Source: Candidatus Poribacteria bacterium
Lineage (GTDB): Bacteria > Poribacteria > WGA-4E > WGA-3G
Length of the DNA: 39,692 bases
Assembly: GCA_022821725.1 (NCBI GenBank)
Contig: JAJEDB010000043.1
Span: forward strand, 207,900-247,591
Direction: 5' to 3'
The notes under the pieces are model-generated. The model did no database searches, was not told the DNA's origin, and worked only from the letters and a program-made list of their open reading frames with translations. Below, piece after piece: positions 8,154-17,685 of this stretch. The position numbers and the translations under genes are program-made. The number at the start of each line of letters is the position of its first letter. The stretch's first letter is position 1.

Positions 8154-9992
8154 GTGAACACCCCACAGACAAGAGGCTCTGTGCCACGCGAAACAATTGA
8201 TGAGATTCAGAGTCGAAGCGATATTGTTGAAGTCATCTCCGAGTGTGGTGTCGCCCTGCGTGCTGCGGGTCGGGATTACAAAGGACTTTGTCCGTTTCAC
8301 GATGAAAAGACGCCCTCTTTCACAGTCTCACCGCAAAAGCAGATGTTCTATTGCTTTGGATGTCAGACGGGGGGCAATGTCATCTCTTTTGTGCAAAAGC
8401 ACGAAGGTAAAAACTTCATTGAGACGCTGGAGTGGTTAGCGGGTCGGCTGAATATTGACCTCCCGAATCGGGATAGTCGGGGGAGCGCGAACCGAAAACG
8501 GTTCACGACTTTGGAGGACCTCAACCGGTTTGCTGTGGAATACTACCACAATCAACTCCTGACTGATAGCGCCGGTGCGTCGGCGAGGCAGTATCTCAGG
8601 CACCGCGGTGTCCAATTGAAAACGCTCCGTTCTTTTCAGTTAGGCTACGCAAAGGCTGGGCGACGCGATCTTATTAAAGTCGCAATAGATAAAGGCTTTA
8701 CGATACAGCAACTCATTGATGCCGGACTCATTCGGGATGAAGATCGGGGTCCACAGGATCGGTTTTGGAACAGGGTCCTTTTTCCGATTTACAATGAGCG
8801 GGGTACCCCCGTTGGATTTGGGGGACGCTCGCTCTCTGAAGAACATCAACCGAAGTATCTGAATTCTCCGGCGACAGTTCTATATGATAAGAGTAATATC
8901 CTTTACAACCTCGACAAGGCACGCCAATCCATCTACAAAAAGCAGCACGTGCTGCTTGTAGAGGGGTATATGGACGTTTTGATGCTTTTTCAGGCTGGGA
9001 TTGAGAATGTAGTGGCGTCTTCTGGGACCTCGCTGAGCGAAAATCATGCGAAGTTACTGAAGCGATTTGCGCCCGAAGTTATCATTGTCTATGACGGTGA
9101 TGCCTCCGGTTTCCAAGCCGCACAACGCGGGTTGCACCGACTGCTCGCTGAGGGATTACGGGTCCGCATTGCCCGGCTACCTACAGGCGAAGATCCAGAT
9201 TCGTTTACGCGACAACACGGCGCCACGGCGTTCACGGAACTCACGGAGAAGGCGATAAACCTCATCGAATTTCAGATTCAAGCCGCCATCCAACGGCAGG
9301 ACATTCATCGGATTGATGTGAAAACACAGGTCGTCAAAGAGGTTGCTGAGACGCTCCTAAACCTTCAGAATCGGGTAGAGCGAAACGAATACATCAGATA
9401 TGCCGCACAGGAACTCCATATGGAGGCATCGGTAGTTTGGCAGGAATTGAGAGATATGGGGTTCAAGGAGACCCCGACTCCCAATCAGCAGCGGCGACCC
9501 AAGACGAAGAACCAAAAGTTGACATCCCGCGCACAAATTGAACGTCAATTGATTGAGGCATTAATCCAAAGCCCAGCGTCAATCTCGCATGTCAAATCCC
9601 AATTTGACTATCAGAGTTTCACGGAACCCATTTTTGTTAGCATCGCACGGTTGCTGTGGGAGGCTTGTGCGGATGACGAGAATGTAGACATTCAAACCCT
9701 CATTAATGAATGCCCTGACGAAAAACTCAGAGCGTTTATTTCAGGTGCAATGCTACAAAGAGCACGTCCACCGAATCTACTACAGGCACGGGTGGACGGA
9801 TGCCTTAAAAAACTACGGCATTTCCTCTTGCGCGACCTTGAACAGCGTTATCGCTCGCACGCACTCGCTGAGGGGGCAGATAAAAGGGAAACGCTTGAGG
9901 AATTGGTGAAACTCTCGAACCAAAGACGCGCTTTACGTAATCGCGAGACTGCGGACACTCGTGAGGAAAATCTAAATGAAGGAGGAAATTGA
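8154..9992 (+). CDS. dnaG: DNA primase DnaG
   Basis: A 612-residue replicative primase that lays RNA primers on the lagging strand. The N-terminal CHC2 zinc ribbon is visible as C46-x2-H49 ([11 protein letters not shown]) and C67-x2-C70 (CFGC). The catalytic core and TOPRIM domain follow, with RFPIYNE-like [17 protein letters not shown], then [11 protein letters not shown] and [12 protein letters not shown] carrying the metal-binding acidic residues. The C-terminal third is helical and would bind the DnaB helicase. The length is normal for the family. It starts with GTG. Its TGA shares one base with the rpoD ATG (TGATG), pointing to translational coupling in a macromolecular-synthesis type operon. 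Confidence 0.97.
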   Translation: MNTPQTRGSVPRETIDEIQSRSDIVEVISECGVALRAAGRDYKGLCPFHDEKTPSFTVSPQKQMFYCFGCQTGGNVISFVQKHEGKNFIETLEWLAGRLNIDLPNRDSRGSANRKRFTTLEDLNRFAVEYYHNQLLTDSAGASARQYLRHRGVQLKTLRSFQLGYAKAGRRDLIKVAIDKGFTIQQLIDAGLIRDEDRGPQDRFWNRVLFPIYNERGTPVGFGGRSLSEEHQPKYLNSPATVLYDKSNILYNLDKARQSIYKKQHVLLVEGYMDVLMLFQAGIENVVASSGTSLSENHAKLLKRFAPEVIIVYDGDASGFQAAQRGLHRLLAEGLRVRIARLPTGEDPDSFTRQHGATAFTELTEKAINLIEFQIQAAIQRQDIHRIDVKTQVVKEVAETLLNLQNRVERNEYIRYAAQELHMEASVVWQELRDMGFKETPTPNQQRRPKTKNQKLTSRAQIERQLIEALIQSPASISHVKSQFDYQSFTEPIFVSIARLLWEACADDENVDIQTLINECPDEKLRAFISGAMLQRARPPNLLQARVDGCLKKLRHFLLRDLEQRYRSHALAEGADKRETLEELVKLSNQRRALRNRETADTREENLNEGGN

Positions 9993-11533
9993 TGGTGGAT
10001 TTCAAAGATCATTCTACCCTTGATTACCTGGATACCGAGAGCAACGACGAACTCGGATATGAAGACGAAATGGCAGAAATAGCTGCAGCTGGCACGAGTT
10101 ACACGGACGATTCCGTGAAGGTGTACATGCGCGAGATGGGGAAATTTCAACTCCTTGATAAGCCGCAAGAGGTGGAACTCGCTAAGCAGATTGAGGCAGG
10201 ACATCGCACGGCGCATGAAGCGACTTTCGGCACAGCACTTGCTATTACTGAAGTTCGGAAACTTCTCTACAAAATCGTCACGGCTAAAAAGCGTGCCTCT
10301 GATATTATTGATATGCCTGTTTCGAGCAACTCGACCCAAGATAAGGAACGCAAACTACGCGAACAGGTCAAAAAAGCGTTGGGGGTCCTTGAAAACTTAG
10401 AGATGGAACGTCTTACCGCGACGGCACCTTCCACGGCTAAAAAGGGAGGAAAAACCGCCGCGAAATCGAAAAATCGTCCCAATCTTATTAAGACGCTTGA
10501 GCAACTTAAGATTGACCGAGAGGAAATTAGCAAAATTTCTGACCTTGTCAAACAAGCCGAGTATCAGATTAGCACGTGGGAAAGTGAAATCCAACACCTT
10601 CAACAGAAATATGAGATTCCCGATGAATCGCTCAACGGCACTAACGGGGTGGATCGCGAGTTTAAAAGCGACACAGCGAAAGCCGCATACATAAACATTG
10701 TTCGGCTACAACGCAATATCCGACAGCACATGACCGAAATTGGCGTCCCCCGAGAACAACTCAAGGCGCTCACACAGCAGATTGACAAGGGTGAATCCGA
10801 GGCACAAGACGCAAAAATGGCGATTGTTGAAGCCAACCTCCGTCTGGTCGTCAGCATTGCGAAGAAACATCGACACCGCGCATCGGGACTCGAATTTCTC
10901 GACTTGATCCAAGAGGGGAACATCGGTTTGATGCGGGCAGTGGACAAATTTGATTATCAGCGCGGCTATAAATTTAGCACCTACGCCACCTGGTGGATTC
11001 GTCAAGGGATCACGCGTGCTATCGCTGACCAGGGACGCACGATCCGGATCCCTGTCCATATGCACGAACGCATTAACAAAATCAGGCGTGTCCAACGTTC
11101 GCTCTTACAGGAGTTAGGCACTGAACCCTCAGCTGAAGAGATCGCCGCCGACCTCAAGATTTCCACCAATAAGGTCGCTGAAGCCTTAGCCGTCGCTCCT
11201 GAAACAGCCTCTTTAGACACCCCGATCGGTGAAGAGGATGAGAACCCTCTCGGTGCTTTCATTATGGATGTGGACTCTCCTTCGCCTGTCCAAGAAGCCG
11301 AATTGAATATACTCAAAGAGCAGATTCAGGAAGTCCTCTCCGAACTCAATGAACGGGAAAGAAAGGTAATTTCTCTCCGTTTTGGGATTGAAGATGGTTA
11401 TCCAAGGACGCTTGAAGAGGTCGGCAATATCTTTAGCGTAACACGGGAACGTATCCGGCAAATTGAGGCGAAAGCACTTCGGAAGTTAAGACACCCCAGG
11501 CGAAGCCGAAAACTCCGAGATTTTGTGCATTAG
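9992..11533 (+). CDS. rpoD: Primary sigma factor RpoD (sigma-70)
   Basis: A 513-residue housekeeping sigma factor. Region 1.2 is seen as [22 protein letters not shown]; a charged, low-complexity spacer follows. Region 2 is canonical: [52 protein letters not shown]. Region 3 ([16 protein letters not shown]) and region 4 ([27 protein letters not shown]) are complete; region 4 would read the -35 box. I start it at the ATG at 9992, six bases after GGAGG, rather than at the TTG at 9989. The consensus TTGACA/TATAAT promoter before tRNA-Gly in this window fits a sigma-70 of this kind. Confidence 0.97.
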   Translation: MVDFKDHSTLDYLDTESNDELGYEDEMAEIAAAGTSYTDDSVKVYMREMGKFQLLDKPQEVELAKQIEAGHRTAHEATFGTALAITEVRKLLYKIVTAKKRASDIIDMPVSSNSTQDKERKLREQVKKALGVLENLEMERLTATAPSTAKKGGKTAAKSKNRPNLIKTLEQLKIDREEISKISDLVKQAEYQISTWESEIQHLQQKYEIPDESLNGTNGVDREFKSDTAKAAYINIVRLQRNIRQHMTEIGVPREQLKALTQQIDKGESEAQDAKMAIVEANLRLVVSIAKKHRHRASGLEFLDLIQEGNIGLMRAVDKFDYQRGYKFSTYATWWIRQGITRAIADQGRTIRIPVHMHERINKIRRVQRSLLQELGTEPSAEEIAADLKISTNKVAEALAVAPETASLDTPIGEEDENPLGAFIMDVDSPSPVQEAELNILKEQIQEVLSELNERERKVISLRFGIEDGYPRTLEEVGNIFSVTRERIRQIEAKALRKLRHPRRSRKLRDFVH

Positions 11534-11639
11534 CACTAACTTTACTGTAGGCGGGGGGAAATACGCAGAAATACCCTATCAGAGACCCCAAGCAAAAACA
11601 CCCGATTCCGGACTCCTGATCGTTGACAACTATTAAAAT

Positions 11640-11668
11640 TTGATATTTTTTGCGAAATATGATATAAT
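11640..11668 (+). promoter_or_regulatory. Promoter for the tRNA pair
   Basis: TTGATA at 11640-11645 and a perfect TATAAT at 11663-11668 have a 17-base spacer. The first tRNA begins 27 bases after the -10 box. Transcription could continue into the amidohydrolase gene at 11878, since no terminator is visible between. Confidence 0.75.
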
Positions 11669-11694
11669 TTTTGCATTGCACTTGTTCTAAAAGG

Positions 11695-11767
11695 GGGCCC
11701 ATAGCTCAGTGGTCAGAGCCGCCGGCTCATAACCGGCTGGTCCTAGGTTCGAGTCCTAGTGGGCCCA
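11695..11767 (+). tRNA. tRNA with CAT anticodon (Ile2 or elongator Met)
   Basis: A 73-nt cloverleaf: acceptor GGGCCCA/TGGGCCC, D-arm AGCTCAGTGGTCAGAGC, anticodon loop CTCATAA and T-arm CTAGGTTCGAGTCCTAG. The first base pair is G1-C72, so it is not an initiator tRNA. The general pattern resembles tRNA-Ile2, whose CAT is changed to lysidine-AT by TilS, but elongator Met is possible. CCA is not encoded. Confidence 0.93.
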
Positions 11768-11778
11768 TATCCCTACGT

Positions 11779-11851
11779 GGGGCGTTAGCTCAGGGGTACG
11801 AGCGCTACCTTCACACGGTAGAAGTCACTGGTTCAAATCCAGTACGCCCCA
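11779..11851 (+). tRNA. tRNA-Val (CAC anticodon)
   Basis: Acceptor GGGGCGT/ACGCCCC, anticodon stem CTACC/GGTAG with loop TTCACAC, and T-arm ACTGGTTCAAATCCAGT. The anticodon is CAC, reading GTG. The discriminator is A and CCA is not encoded. It sits 11 bases after the previous tRNA and 26 bases before a protein gene. Confidence 0.94.
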
Positions 11852-11877
11852 TTGTTTGTCAAATTGAGGAGACGTAG

Positions 11878-12948
11878 ATGGAAAGCAAGGATACCCCGAA
11901 TTTCGTCCAAGCAGGGGTCAAGGCGATTGACTGCGACATCCATAACGAAGTCCCAACCTTACAGGCACTTTTCCCTTACATGTCTGATTTTTGGGTCGAC
12001 TATTGTAGCACTTCCGGCTTTAGAGGTCCCGATGCAAATGACTATCCGCGTCAGGCGCCGCTAACGACGCATCCCGATGCGCCGTCCCCGTGGGATATGG
12101 ATCTCGAACATGTCCGCGAACACCTGCTTGATGCTTGGAATCTCGAATACGGTATTCTCAACTGTGCGTATCGCGTGCAAAGCATTCACCAACCCGACCT
12201 CGCTGCAGCCGTCGCACAGGCGGTAAACGATTGGCAGATAGAACATTGGCTTGATCCGGAACCTCGCCTCCGTGGGTCTCTTGTGATTCCGAGCGAATTT
12301 CCAGACCTGGCTGCGAAGGAAATTGAGAGAGTCGGTGATCATCCAGGATTCGTCCAAGTGATTCTCCCTGTGCGTTCACGTACCCCTTACGGTAACCGTA
12401 TTTACAATCCGATTCACGAAGCTGCAGTCCGAAAGAATCTCGCTATCGGCATCAATTACGGTGGTTCCCCGGGCACTCAACCCTCTGCGACTGGGTGGCC
12501 TTCTACATTTATAGAGGAATATAGCGGGATGACCCAAGTCTTCCAAGCACAGGTGATTAGCCTCGTTGCGGAAGGCGTTTTCGACCAGTTCCCGGACCTG
12601 CGTGTCGTTCTGATTGAAAGTGGTTTTACATGGCTCCCGGCTGTTATGTGGCGGATTGATAAAGAGTGGCGGGGCCTCCGACACAATACACCGTGGGTGA
12701 AACGTCCACCCTCTGAATACATGCGGAAGCACATTCGCTTTACCTTACAACCTATTGACGCACCCCCGACACCGAAGCAACTCCTTCAGATTATCGGGCA
12801 ATTGGAATCCGATGAGATGTTAATGTTTTCAACCGATTATCCGCATTGGCAGTTCAACACACCTAACGATGCTTTCCCGACAGAATTACCGGGCACACTC
12901 GCTCATAAAATTCTACACGAGAACGCCCGTGCCTTCTATCAACTTTAG
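11878..12948 (+). CDS. Amidohydrolase-2 family metal-dependent hydrolase (copy 1)
   Basis: A 356-residue TIM-barrel protein of the amidohydrolase-2 (PF04909-type) group, which includes decarboxylases and hydrolases of aromatic or lactone substrates. The first metal-binding motif is D20-x-H22 (IDCDIHN). Other conserved parts are INYGGSPG, the VVLIESGFTWLPAVMWRID strand and the late FSTDYPHW, whose Asp closes the metal centre. GAGGAG precedes the ATG. The next gene is a close paralogue with the same motif order. Shared neighbours (Rieske protein and PhyH dioxygenase) suggest degradation of an organic compound; the substrate cannot be told. Confidence 0.88.
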   Translation: MESKDTPNFVQAGVKAIDCDIHNEVPTLQALFPYMSDFWVDYCSTSGFRGPDANDYPRQAPLTTHPDAPSPWDMDLEHVREHLLDAWNLEYGILNCAYRVQSIHQPDLAAAVAQAVNDWQIEHWLDPEPRLRGSLVIPSEFPDLAAKEIERVGDHPGFVQVILPVRSRTPYGNRIYNPIHEAAVRKNLAIGINYGGSPGTQPSATGWPSTFIEEYSGMTQVFQAQVISLVAEGVFDQFPDLRVVLIESGFTWLPAVMWRIDKEWRGLRHNTPWVKRPPSEYMRKHIRFTLQPIDAPPTPKQLLQIIGQLESDEMLMFSTDYPHWQFNTPNDAFPTELPGTLAHKILHENARAFYQL

Positions 12949-12990
12949 TCAGTCCATTTTCACTTTCTAAGTCTTATGGAGAAAAACGCA

Positions 12991-14067
12991 ATGGAAAACA
13001 CAACGCCGAAACGTTCAAAAATGCCGGTTATTGATTGCGACATCCACAACTCTATCCCACCAGGCGGTCTGTCCCCCTATCTATCCGAGCGGTGGCAGGA
13101 GCACTACAAGACTTTCGGGCTCCGCGGCCGCATCGGCGGCTATTATCCGCGTGCCCTCCTGAATGCTGCACGGCGGGATGCCTGGCCCCCTTCAGGACTC
13201 GCTCCGGGTGCAGATTTGGGGTTCATGCAGGAGCAATTGTTGGACGCATTCGATATTGAGTATGGCGTGCTTACCCCGCTTATGCCTGTTGGTGAACAGT
13301 TGAATCTTGAATTCGGTGCTGCACTTGCACGGGCAGTCAACGATTGGCAGGTCGCCGATTGGGTGGAAGTCGACCCACGCTTACGCGCCTCTATTGTCCC
13401 GCCTTATGAGGATGGAGATCTTGCGGCTGAGGAGGTCCATCGCTGCGGTCCCAACCCAGCGTTTGTTCAACTCCTGCTCCTCGCACGGACGAGGGATCCG
13501 CTTGGAAATCGAAGATACTGGAAAATGTACGAAGCCGCCTGTGCGTATGACTTACCCATCGCTATCCACTTCGGAGGCAATCAGGGTCCCATTACAGGTG
13601 CCGGGTGGCCCTCCTATTACATTGAAGACCATGGCGGTATGCCACAAGCCTTCCATACCCAAGTCACCAGTTTCGTCATGGAAGGCGTGTTTGAGCGTTT
13701 CCCGACGCTCAAGATTGTCCTGATCGAAGGTGGGTTCGCATGGCTTCCACCGCTCATCTGGCGACTTGACGCGACGTGGGAGAAGTTACGCGTGGAAGTA
13801 CCTGACCTTAAACGGAAACCCTCGGAATACATCCGAGATCATTTCTGGCTCAGCACACAACCGATGGAAGAGCCACCGAAACGCGAGTATTTCGAGCAAA
13901 TGCTTGAGCAGATGGACATGGACGATAAGCTCATGTTCGCCACAGATTATCCGCATTGGGATTTCGATTCTCCCGCCCGTGCGTTGCCCAGTTTCCTGAA
14001 ACCGGAACTGCGTCGCAAAATCTTAGCGGACAACGCCCGCGAACTCTATGCATTCGATAAACTGTAG
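12991..14067 (+). CDS. Amidohydrolase-2 family metal-dependent hydrolase (copy 2)
   Basis: A 358-residue paralogue of the preceding gene, sharing IDCDIHN (D17-x-H19), a FGGNQG loop, IVLIEGGFAWLPPLIWRLD and FATDYPHWDFD, with much of the spacing conserved. I prefer the ATG at 12991, which has GGAG nine bases upstream and aligns with copy 1; an in-frame ATG at 12976 would add five residues. The two copies lie 42 bases apart and probably form one transcript that ends at the hairpin at 14082-14104. Copies may differ in substrate or form a mixed oligomer; neither is shown. The metal ligands appear intact in both. Confidence 0.88.
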   Translation: MENTTPKRSKMPVIDCDIHNSIPPGGLSPYLSERWQEHYKTFGLRGRIGGYYPRALLNAARRDAWPPSGLAPGADLGFMQEQLLDAFDIEYGVLTPLMPVGEQLNLEFGAALARAVNDWQVADWVEVDPRLRASIVPPYEDGDLAAEEVHRCGPNPAFVQLLLLARTRDPLGNRRYWKMYEAACAYDLPIAIHFGGNQGPITGAGWPSYYIEDHGGMPQAFHTQVTSFVMEGVFERFPTLKIVLIEGGFAWLPPLIWRLDATWEKLRVEVPDLKRKPSEYIRDHFWLSTQPMEEPPKREYFEQMLEQMDMDDKLMFATDYPHWDFDSPARALPSFLKPELRRKILADNARELYAFDKL

Positions 14068-14081
14068 TAATTAAAATAGGG

Positions 14082-14104
14082 AGGCGCGCTTTATAAGCGC
14101 GCCT
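14082..14104 (+). terminator. Strong GC hairpin, probable terminator
   Basis: AGGCGCGCTT at 14082-14091 pairs perfectly with AAGCGCGCCT at 14095-14104 across TAT. AAAATAGGG precedes it. The T-run after it is short (ATT), so it might also act as a processing or stability hairpin. Confidence 0.6.
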
Positions 14105-14182
14105 ATTCAACACTGACTGCTAACGGTAGGAAGAATATCTGAATCCCGACTCTTACTGATAACTCATAACTTCTGAAACCAC

Positions 14183-14620
14183 ATGCCTAAATACGTAGTA
14201 GCAACCCCAGACGAAATCCCTCCCGGCGACAGTAAGATCGTCGAAATCGGCGGACGCTCCATCGGTGTTTTCAATATTGATGGCGAGTACTTCGCTATCC
14301 GTAATAGCTGCCCCCACCAAGGTGGTCCCCTCTGTAGCGGGCTGGTCACTGGATTTTTAGAGTCCCCCGTGCCGGGCGAATATAACTATACTCGGCAAGG
14401 TGAAATTCTCCGATGCCCATGGCACAGTTGGGAATTCGACATCAAAACCGGACAATCCTGGTGGAGTCCGGCGCAACGACGCGTCAGAAAATACGAAGTC
14501 CAAGTCGAGAGCGGCGAGAACATCGAGGCATCCAATGCTGGCCCCGAAAAAGGTCCTTATGTCGCCGATACCTTTCCCGTCACCGTGGAACAACAATACG
14601 TCGTCATCGAAATGGACTAA
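14183..14620 (+). CDS. Rieske [2Fe-2S] protein
   Basis: A 145-residue stand-alone Rieske domain that carries electrons for an oxygenase or acts as a small redox protein in the cytoplasm. The cluster ligands are complete: C43-P-H45 (CPHQGGPLC) and C78-P-W-H81 (CPWHSWEFD). A loop of some 30 residues separates the two motifs, longer than in minimal ferredoxins (contains ESPVPGEYNYTRQGEI). No signal peptide is seen. The stop codon overlaps that of the PhyH gene on the other strand, so the two genes converge. It may serve the neighbouring amidohydrolase pathway. Confidence 0.9.
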   Translation: MPKYVVATPDEIPPGDSKIVEIGGRSIGVFNIDGEYFAIRNSCPHQGGPLCSGLVTGFLESPVPGEYNYTRQGEILRCPWHSWEFDIKTGQSWWSPAQRRVRKYEVQVESGENIEASNAGPEKGPYVADTFPVTVEQQYVVIEMD

Positions 14621-15420
14621 CCCTCTTCTTCTAACCCGCTGATTAACTTTTCCTGATCACCCGGCGAATAGAAATAAGATCCCGGTCTCCACTCCCCGAT
14701 GTCTCCGATTAACCTGCGCTGTCGCGGTGTGCATCGCTCCATCAGTTCAGGTGTCGCCTTTTCGTAATCGAACGGGCGGAAACAGTGATGGCTGTAGCAA
14801 TAAATTAGCGTTTTTCGGGCGTGTTCCGAGTGGTTCGCCACAACCCCGTGCCACAATGCATGCGGAAAAACCGCAGCATCGCCTGCCTTCACACGCAGCT
14901 GCACGGCTTCAGGGACATAGGGACCGTCCTTGACCCCTGTTTCTGGAAACGTCCGATTATGGCTCCCCGGCACGACCGTAAAGTTGCCACTGTCCGGAGT
15001 TTCAAGATCCGTCAAAAAATAATGGATTTTGACCTGTAGGGGTGAACTCGATCTGCTGACCCGAATCGTTCGCATCGCCTGCCCGCCGTCGGTATGCAAA
15101 TACCCTTGATCTTTCGGGTTCGGGGGACGCACGATAACCTCCGACATACTCAACTGGATGTAATCCCCCAACAACTCACGCACAATCGGAAACGTTACTG
15201 GATGGTCCATCAGATCCACGAAAATGTCGTTATCCTCCATGACATTCCGCTTGTCAAAAAGGGAATCGGCAGTGACATTTTCGCCTTTCCGAAACGCCGC
15301 ATCCATTTCATCTACCGTCGCTAACAATGCTTGGACTTCTTCAGGAGAAAGCACCCCTTTCAAAACGAAGTACCCGTCTGTCTTCCACTGTTTACGTTGA
15401 TTCTTCGATAAAATTCCCAT
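14617..15420 (-). CDS. Phytanoyl-CoA dioxygenase (PhyH) family protein
   Basis: A 267-residue Fe(II)/2-oxoglutarate oxygenase. The iron triad is H109-x-D111 (GYLHTDGG) and H191 (ALWHGVVAN); R202 downstream fits the 2-oxoglutarate carboxylate contact. The N-terminus (QRKQWKTDGYFVLKGVLSPEEV) is the usual PhyH opening. It would hydroxylate an organic substrate; in many bacteria such proteins act on lipids, natural products or sulfonate and phosphonate compounds, so no substrate is named. GGAGG lies upstream of the ATG. It converges on the Rieske gene, their stop codons overlapping. No gene follows on its own strand, so it is a single-gene unit. Confidence 0.9.
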   Translation of the reverse strand: MGILSKNQRKQWKTDGYFVLKGVLSPEEVQALLATVDEMDAAFRKGENVTADSLFDKRNVMEDNDIFVDLMDHPVTFPIVRELLGDYIQLSMSEVIVRPPNPKDQGYLHTDGGQAMRTIRVSRSSSPLQVKIHYFLTDLETPDSGNFTVVPGSHNRTFPETGVKDGPYVPEAVQLRVKAGDAAVFPHALWHGVVANHSEHARKTLIYCYSHHCFRPFDYEKATPELMERCTPRQRRLIGDIGEWRPGSYFYSPGDQEKLISGLEEEG

Positions 15421-15472
15421 CTATGTATAACCTCCGTCGTCCAGTTTTGCGACCACTAACCGATAACTGAAA

Positions 15473-15580
15473 ACTATAGTGAATCCTAAAAATAGATAGA
15501 CATTCTCCATTCCCCCGGTAGGCGAGGTTTCTAACCTCGCCGGTGTAGAGTGTCTAATTCATTCTAAACTTTACTATAAG
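15473..15580. repeat. MITE-like palindromic element
   Basis: The ends (ACTATAGTGAATCCTAAAA on the left; CTAAACTTTACTATAAG on the right) form an imperfect inverted repeat that also includes TAGACAtTCT against AGAgTGTCTA. At the centre lies a perfect stem, GGCGAGGTT (15521-15529) with AACCTCGCC (15533-15541). The GGCGAGG core recurs at 34637-34702, so this belongs to a dispersed family. It encodes no protein. Confidence 0.6.
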
Positions 15581-15668
15581 CATAAAATAGATGAGAAACC
15601 AATTCGTGTCAAGCAAAATAACGCGAGGTGCCATCTTTGTAGCATAGACTGTGAGTTATGATTCGTAG

Positions 15669-15696
15669 GTCGGGTAGAGCACCAGCGAAACCCGAC
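15669..15696. repeat. REP-like hairpin
   Basis: GTCGGGT (15669-15675) pairs with ACCCGAC (15690-15696) across a 14-base loop. It has the look of a dispersed extragenic palindrome rather than a terminator, since no T-run follows. Confidence 0.45.
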
Positions 15697-15977
15697 ATCT
15701 TCAAGCATTCTTCATGGAATCCGAAGACCAACTCTCAAAGTCAACAGTGAACGACTACTACGAACGGGTATTTGTTAAGGGAGGAGTGCCTGCAGCAAAG
15801 ATCCCAAGCAAAACACCTCACCAGTTTTCGTAGTTTTGGTTGATTTGCAGAGAGGACCGCGCCCTGAAGGTCACTTCTACAAGGATATATCGGGCATCGG
15901 AGTGTTACTGCTCGGGTGCTTCCCTCCTCCTAATCCCATCAGAAGAACCGAATACCTCTATCTTGCGTAAAAAAAGG

Positions 15978-16005
15978 TTGACGTTTGTGCAAATTCGGGT
16001 ATACT
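15978..16005 (+). promoter_or_regulatory. Candidate promoter of the CRISPR effector operon
   Basis: TTGACG at 15978-15983 and TATACT at 16000-16005 lie 16 bases apart. It would give a leader of nearly 300 bases before the first gene at 16301. Spacing and hexamers are fair, not perfect, and the long leader makes the link uncertain. Confidence 0.4.
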
Positions 16006-16162
16006 TACTTAAGGATATGAGTTCGCTGTGAAGGTGAGGAATTCTGAAGCACAATCGCATATCTTGACGAGTTTGTCAAAATATTTTTTTCACGGGATGT
16101 AACGTTTTGCCTAAAAATTGTATCTTTAATATTAGAGGGCTCCCGCGCTTGTTCTTTTGTAT

Positions 16163-16180
16163 CACAAACTTTAGTTTGTG
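16163..16180. repeat. CACAAACT palindrome, copy 1
   Basis: CACAAACT (16163-16170) and AGTTTGTG (16173-16180) are exact reverse complements around TT. The same arms recur at 37423-37442, inside a MITE. It is followed by the 10-base palindrome GTCCGCGGAC. It lies 120 bases upstream of the CRISPR operon. Confidence 0.6.
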
Positions 16181-16300
16181 TCCGCGGACCGACTCTGTTT
16201 TTTTTGCGGTCTATCACGAGTTTCACCATAATTTCATCATCTGCCTAAAATGAAAGCAGAATGAAGGTAACTGTCAGATTACAATTGCCAAAGGGAAACA

Positions 16301-17614
16301 ATGTCACATATTCTACTAACCAGCCTGGGAACACGAGTATTCGAGAACACTAAATATGAATGGCAGGGACAAGAAGTAAGCGCGGACCTCGCTCCGTTGG
16401 CATTAATGGAATTGTTTAAGGAATTGGGCTTATCCACACCTGACCGCTTTGTTGCTGTGGTTACAGAAGGTGCCCAGACCACCACATGGCCTGTTTTTCA
16501 AAAAGGAGTTCGCTCCCATTTTGGGGTTGAACCCAAGAAGATTCGTATTCCTGATGGCCGCAGCAGCAACGAAATCCGTAAAATTCTTGAATCGGTTGCT
16601 AATCCGGAGTATATTCCAGAAGGTGCCGAACTTACACTTGATGTCACACAGGGGTTCCGACACTTCCCTTTTATCTTCTATGCCTTGGTGCTCTACCTCA
16701 AATCGCTTCGGAGGGTCAATATCCGGGGTGCCTATTACGGCATGGTTGATGGGATGCAGCAGGATGAGCCTAAACCCATCATTGACCTGCAGCCATTACT
16801 TGAATTACCAGAATGGTTTCACGCTGTGCGGATGTTTCGCAATCAGGGGACGACAAAATCCATGGCGGATCTGCTCCAGCCATTAACAAATCAACTGCAG
16901 CAGGAAGGCAACAAATTACGGAAGAAAGCCATGGAACCTCCACCTGAAGCTATTGAGCGTTATAAACAAGCGAATCAAGTCAAAAGTTCCATTGATTGGC
17001 TTGAGAAATATGCGTTTGCTTATGAGTCAGCACTGCCTTTAGAATTGGAGAAAGCCAGTAGAGGTCTCAAAGATTCAATTCAAAAACTCCCAACCATAGA
17101 TAGTTCCAATCTCCCGCCGCTTGTTGGCGAACTCACTGAGAGTATCACCAGTGCTGCAGAAAAGTCAGCTTTTAAAGCATCTCCGGGTGGAGGAAAATGG
17201 AAAGGGCAAATCCGTTTGGATGAAGACGAGTTGAAGCGTCAGGCTTATATGATTGATTTGTATCTGAAACGAAATCAACTCTCACTGGCGGTGGGCCTGA
17301 TGCGGGAGTGGACGATTTCTTGGATAATTTGGAAATCAGGTAACTGTGAGGAGATTGAGAGGTGGCTGGACCTTGATGTACGGGAACGCTATAGCAACGA
17401 ACTCGGGACCATCGGAGCTGCCGCGAGAGGAATAGCCTCCGCCCCGACATGCATATCATGTGTGCCGAAAGGATTTGGCGATTTTTGGAACCGACTGACG
17501 GGGGAGTTACGCAATGCATTACATCATCATGGAATGCGGGTAGATGCAGTTGAAGAACCTCTTAAATCTCTTGAGAAGGTTAAGCAGTTTTGGAATGACT
17601 TAAAGTTGATTTGA
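16301..17614 (+). CDS. CARF-HEPN ribonuclease, Csx1/Csx2-like (TM1812/DxTHG group)
   Basis: A 437-residue type III accessory effector. The N-terminal half is a CARF domain: HILLTSLGT at the start, then DVTQGFRHFPFI at residues 114-125, which is the DxTHGfR signature of the TM1812-type family with Gln in place of His. The C-terminal third has a helical HEPN domain with a single R-x4-H motif, R404-H409 (RNALHH), the RNase active site of Csx1 and Csm6 proteins. By family knowledge it binds cyclic oligoadenylate made by Cas10 and then cuts RNA without specificity. It is the first gene of the operon, with AAGGGA before the ATG. The activating ring size cannot be inferred. Confidence 0.88.
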   Translation: MSHILLTSLGTRVFENTKYEWQGQEVSADLAPLALMELFKELGLSTPDRFVAVVTEGAQTTTWPVFQKGVRSHFGVEPKKIRIPDGRSSNEIRKILESVANPEYIPEGAELTLDVTQGFRHFPFIFYALVLYLKSLRRVNIRGAYYGMVDGMQQDEPKPIIDLQPLLELPEWFHAVRMFRNQGTTKSMADLLQPLTNQLQQEGNKLRKKAMEPPPEAIERYKQANQVKSSIDWLEKYAFAYESALPLELEKASRGLKDSIQKLPTIDSSNLPPLVGELTESITSAAEKSAFKASPGGGKWKGQIRLDEDELKRQAYMIDLYLKRNQLSLAVGLMREWTISWIIWKSGNCEEIERWLDLDVRERYSNELGTIGAAARGIASAPTCISCVPKGFGDFWNRLTGELRNALHHHGMRVDAVEEPLKSLEKVKQFWNDLKLI

Positions 17615-17685
17615 AGACTGCTTTCTCTGAAAACTAAACTGACTGACGAAAATAGGTAATGGTATCATAAATATAGGAGTATTTG

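Larger units (their letters stand above)
15421..16300. other. 880-base gene-free region before the CRISPR operon
   Basis: No convincing gene on either strand; ORFs here are 60-75 codons long and resemble nothing. The first part holds a MITE-like element (15473-15580), then a hairpin (15669-15696). The last 330 bases are AT-richer and hold a candidate promoter (15978-16005), a short TTGAC/GTCAA repeat at 16064-16079 followed by a T-run, and the CACAAACT palindrome at 16163-16180. I looked for CRISPR repeats here and saw none. Confidence 0.6.

Noticed and set aside
11623..11628. TTGACA as -35 box for the tRNA pair
   Set aside because: It is 34 bases from the TATAAT at 11663, too far; TTGATA at 11640 has the right spacing.
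15840..16031. 63-codon ORF upstream of the CRISPR operon
   Set aside because: No ribosome site or domain, with basic and irregular composition; it overlaps the candidate promoter at 15978.
15421..16300. Possible degenerate CRISPR array before the effector operon
   Set aside because: No unit of 25-40 bases recurs at regular spacing; the repeats present are palindromes of different sequence.
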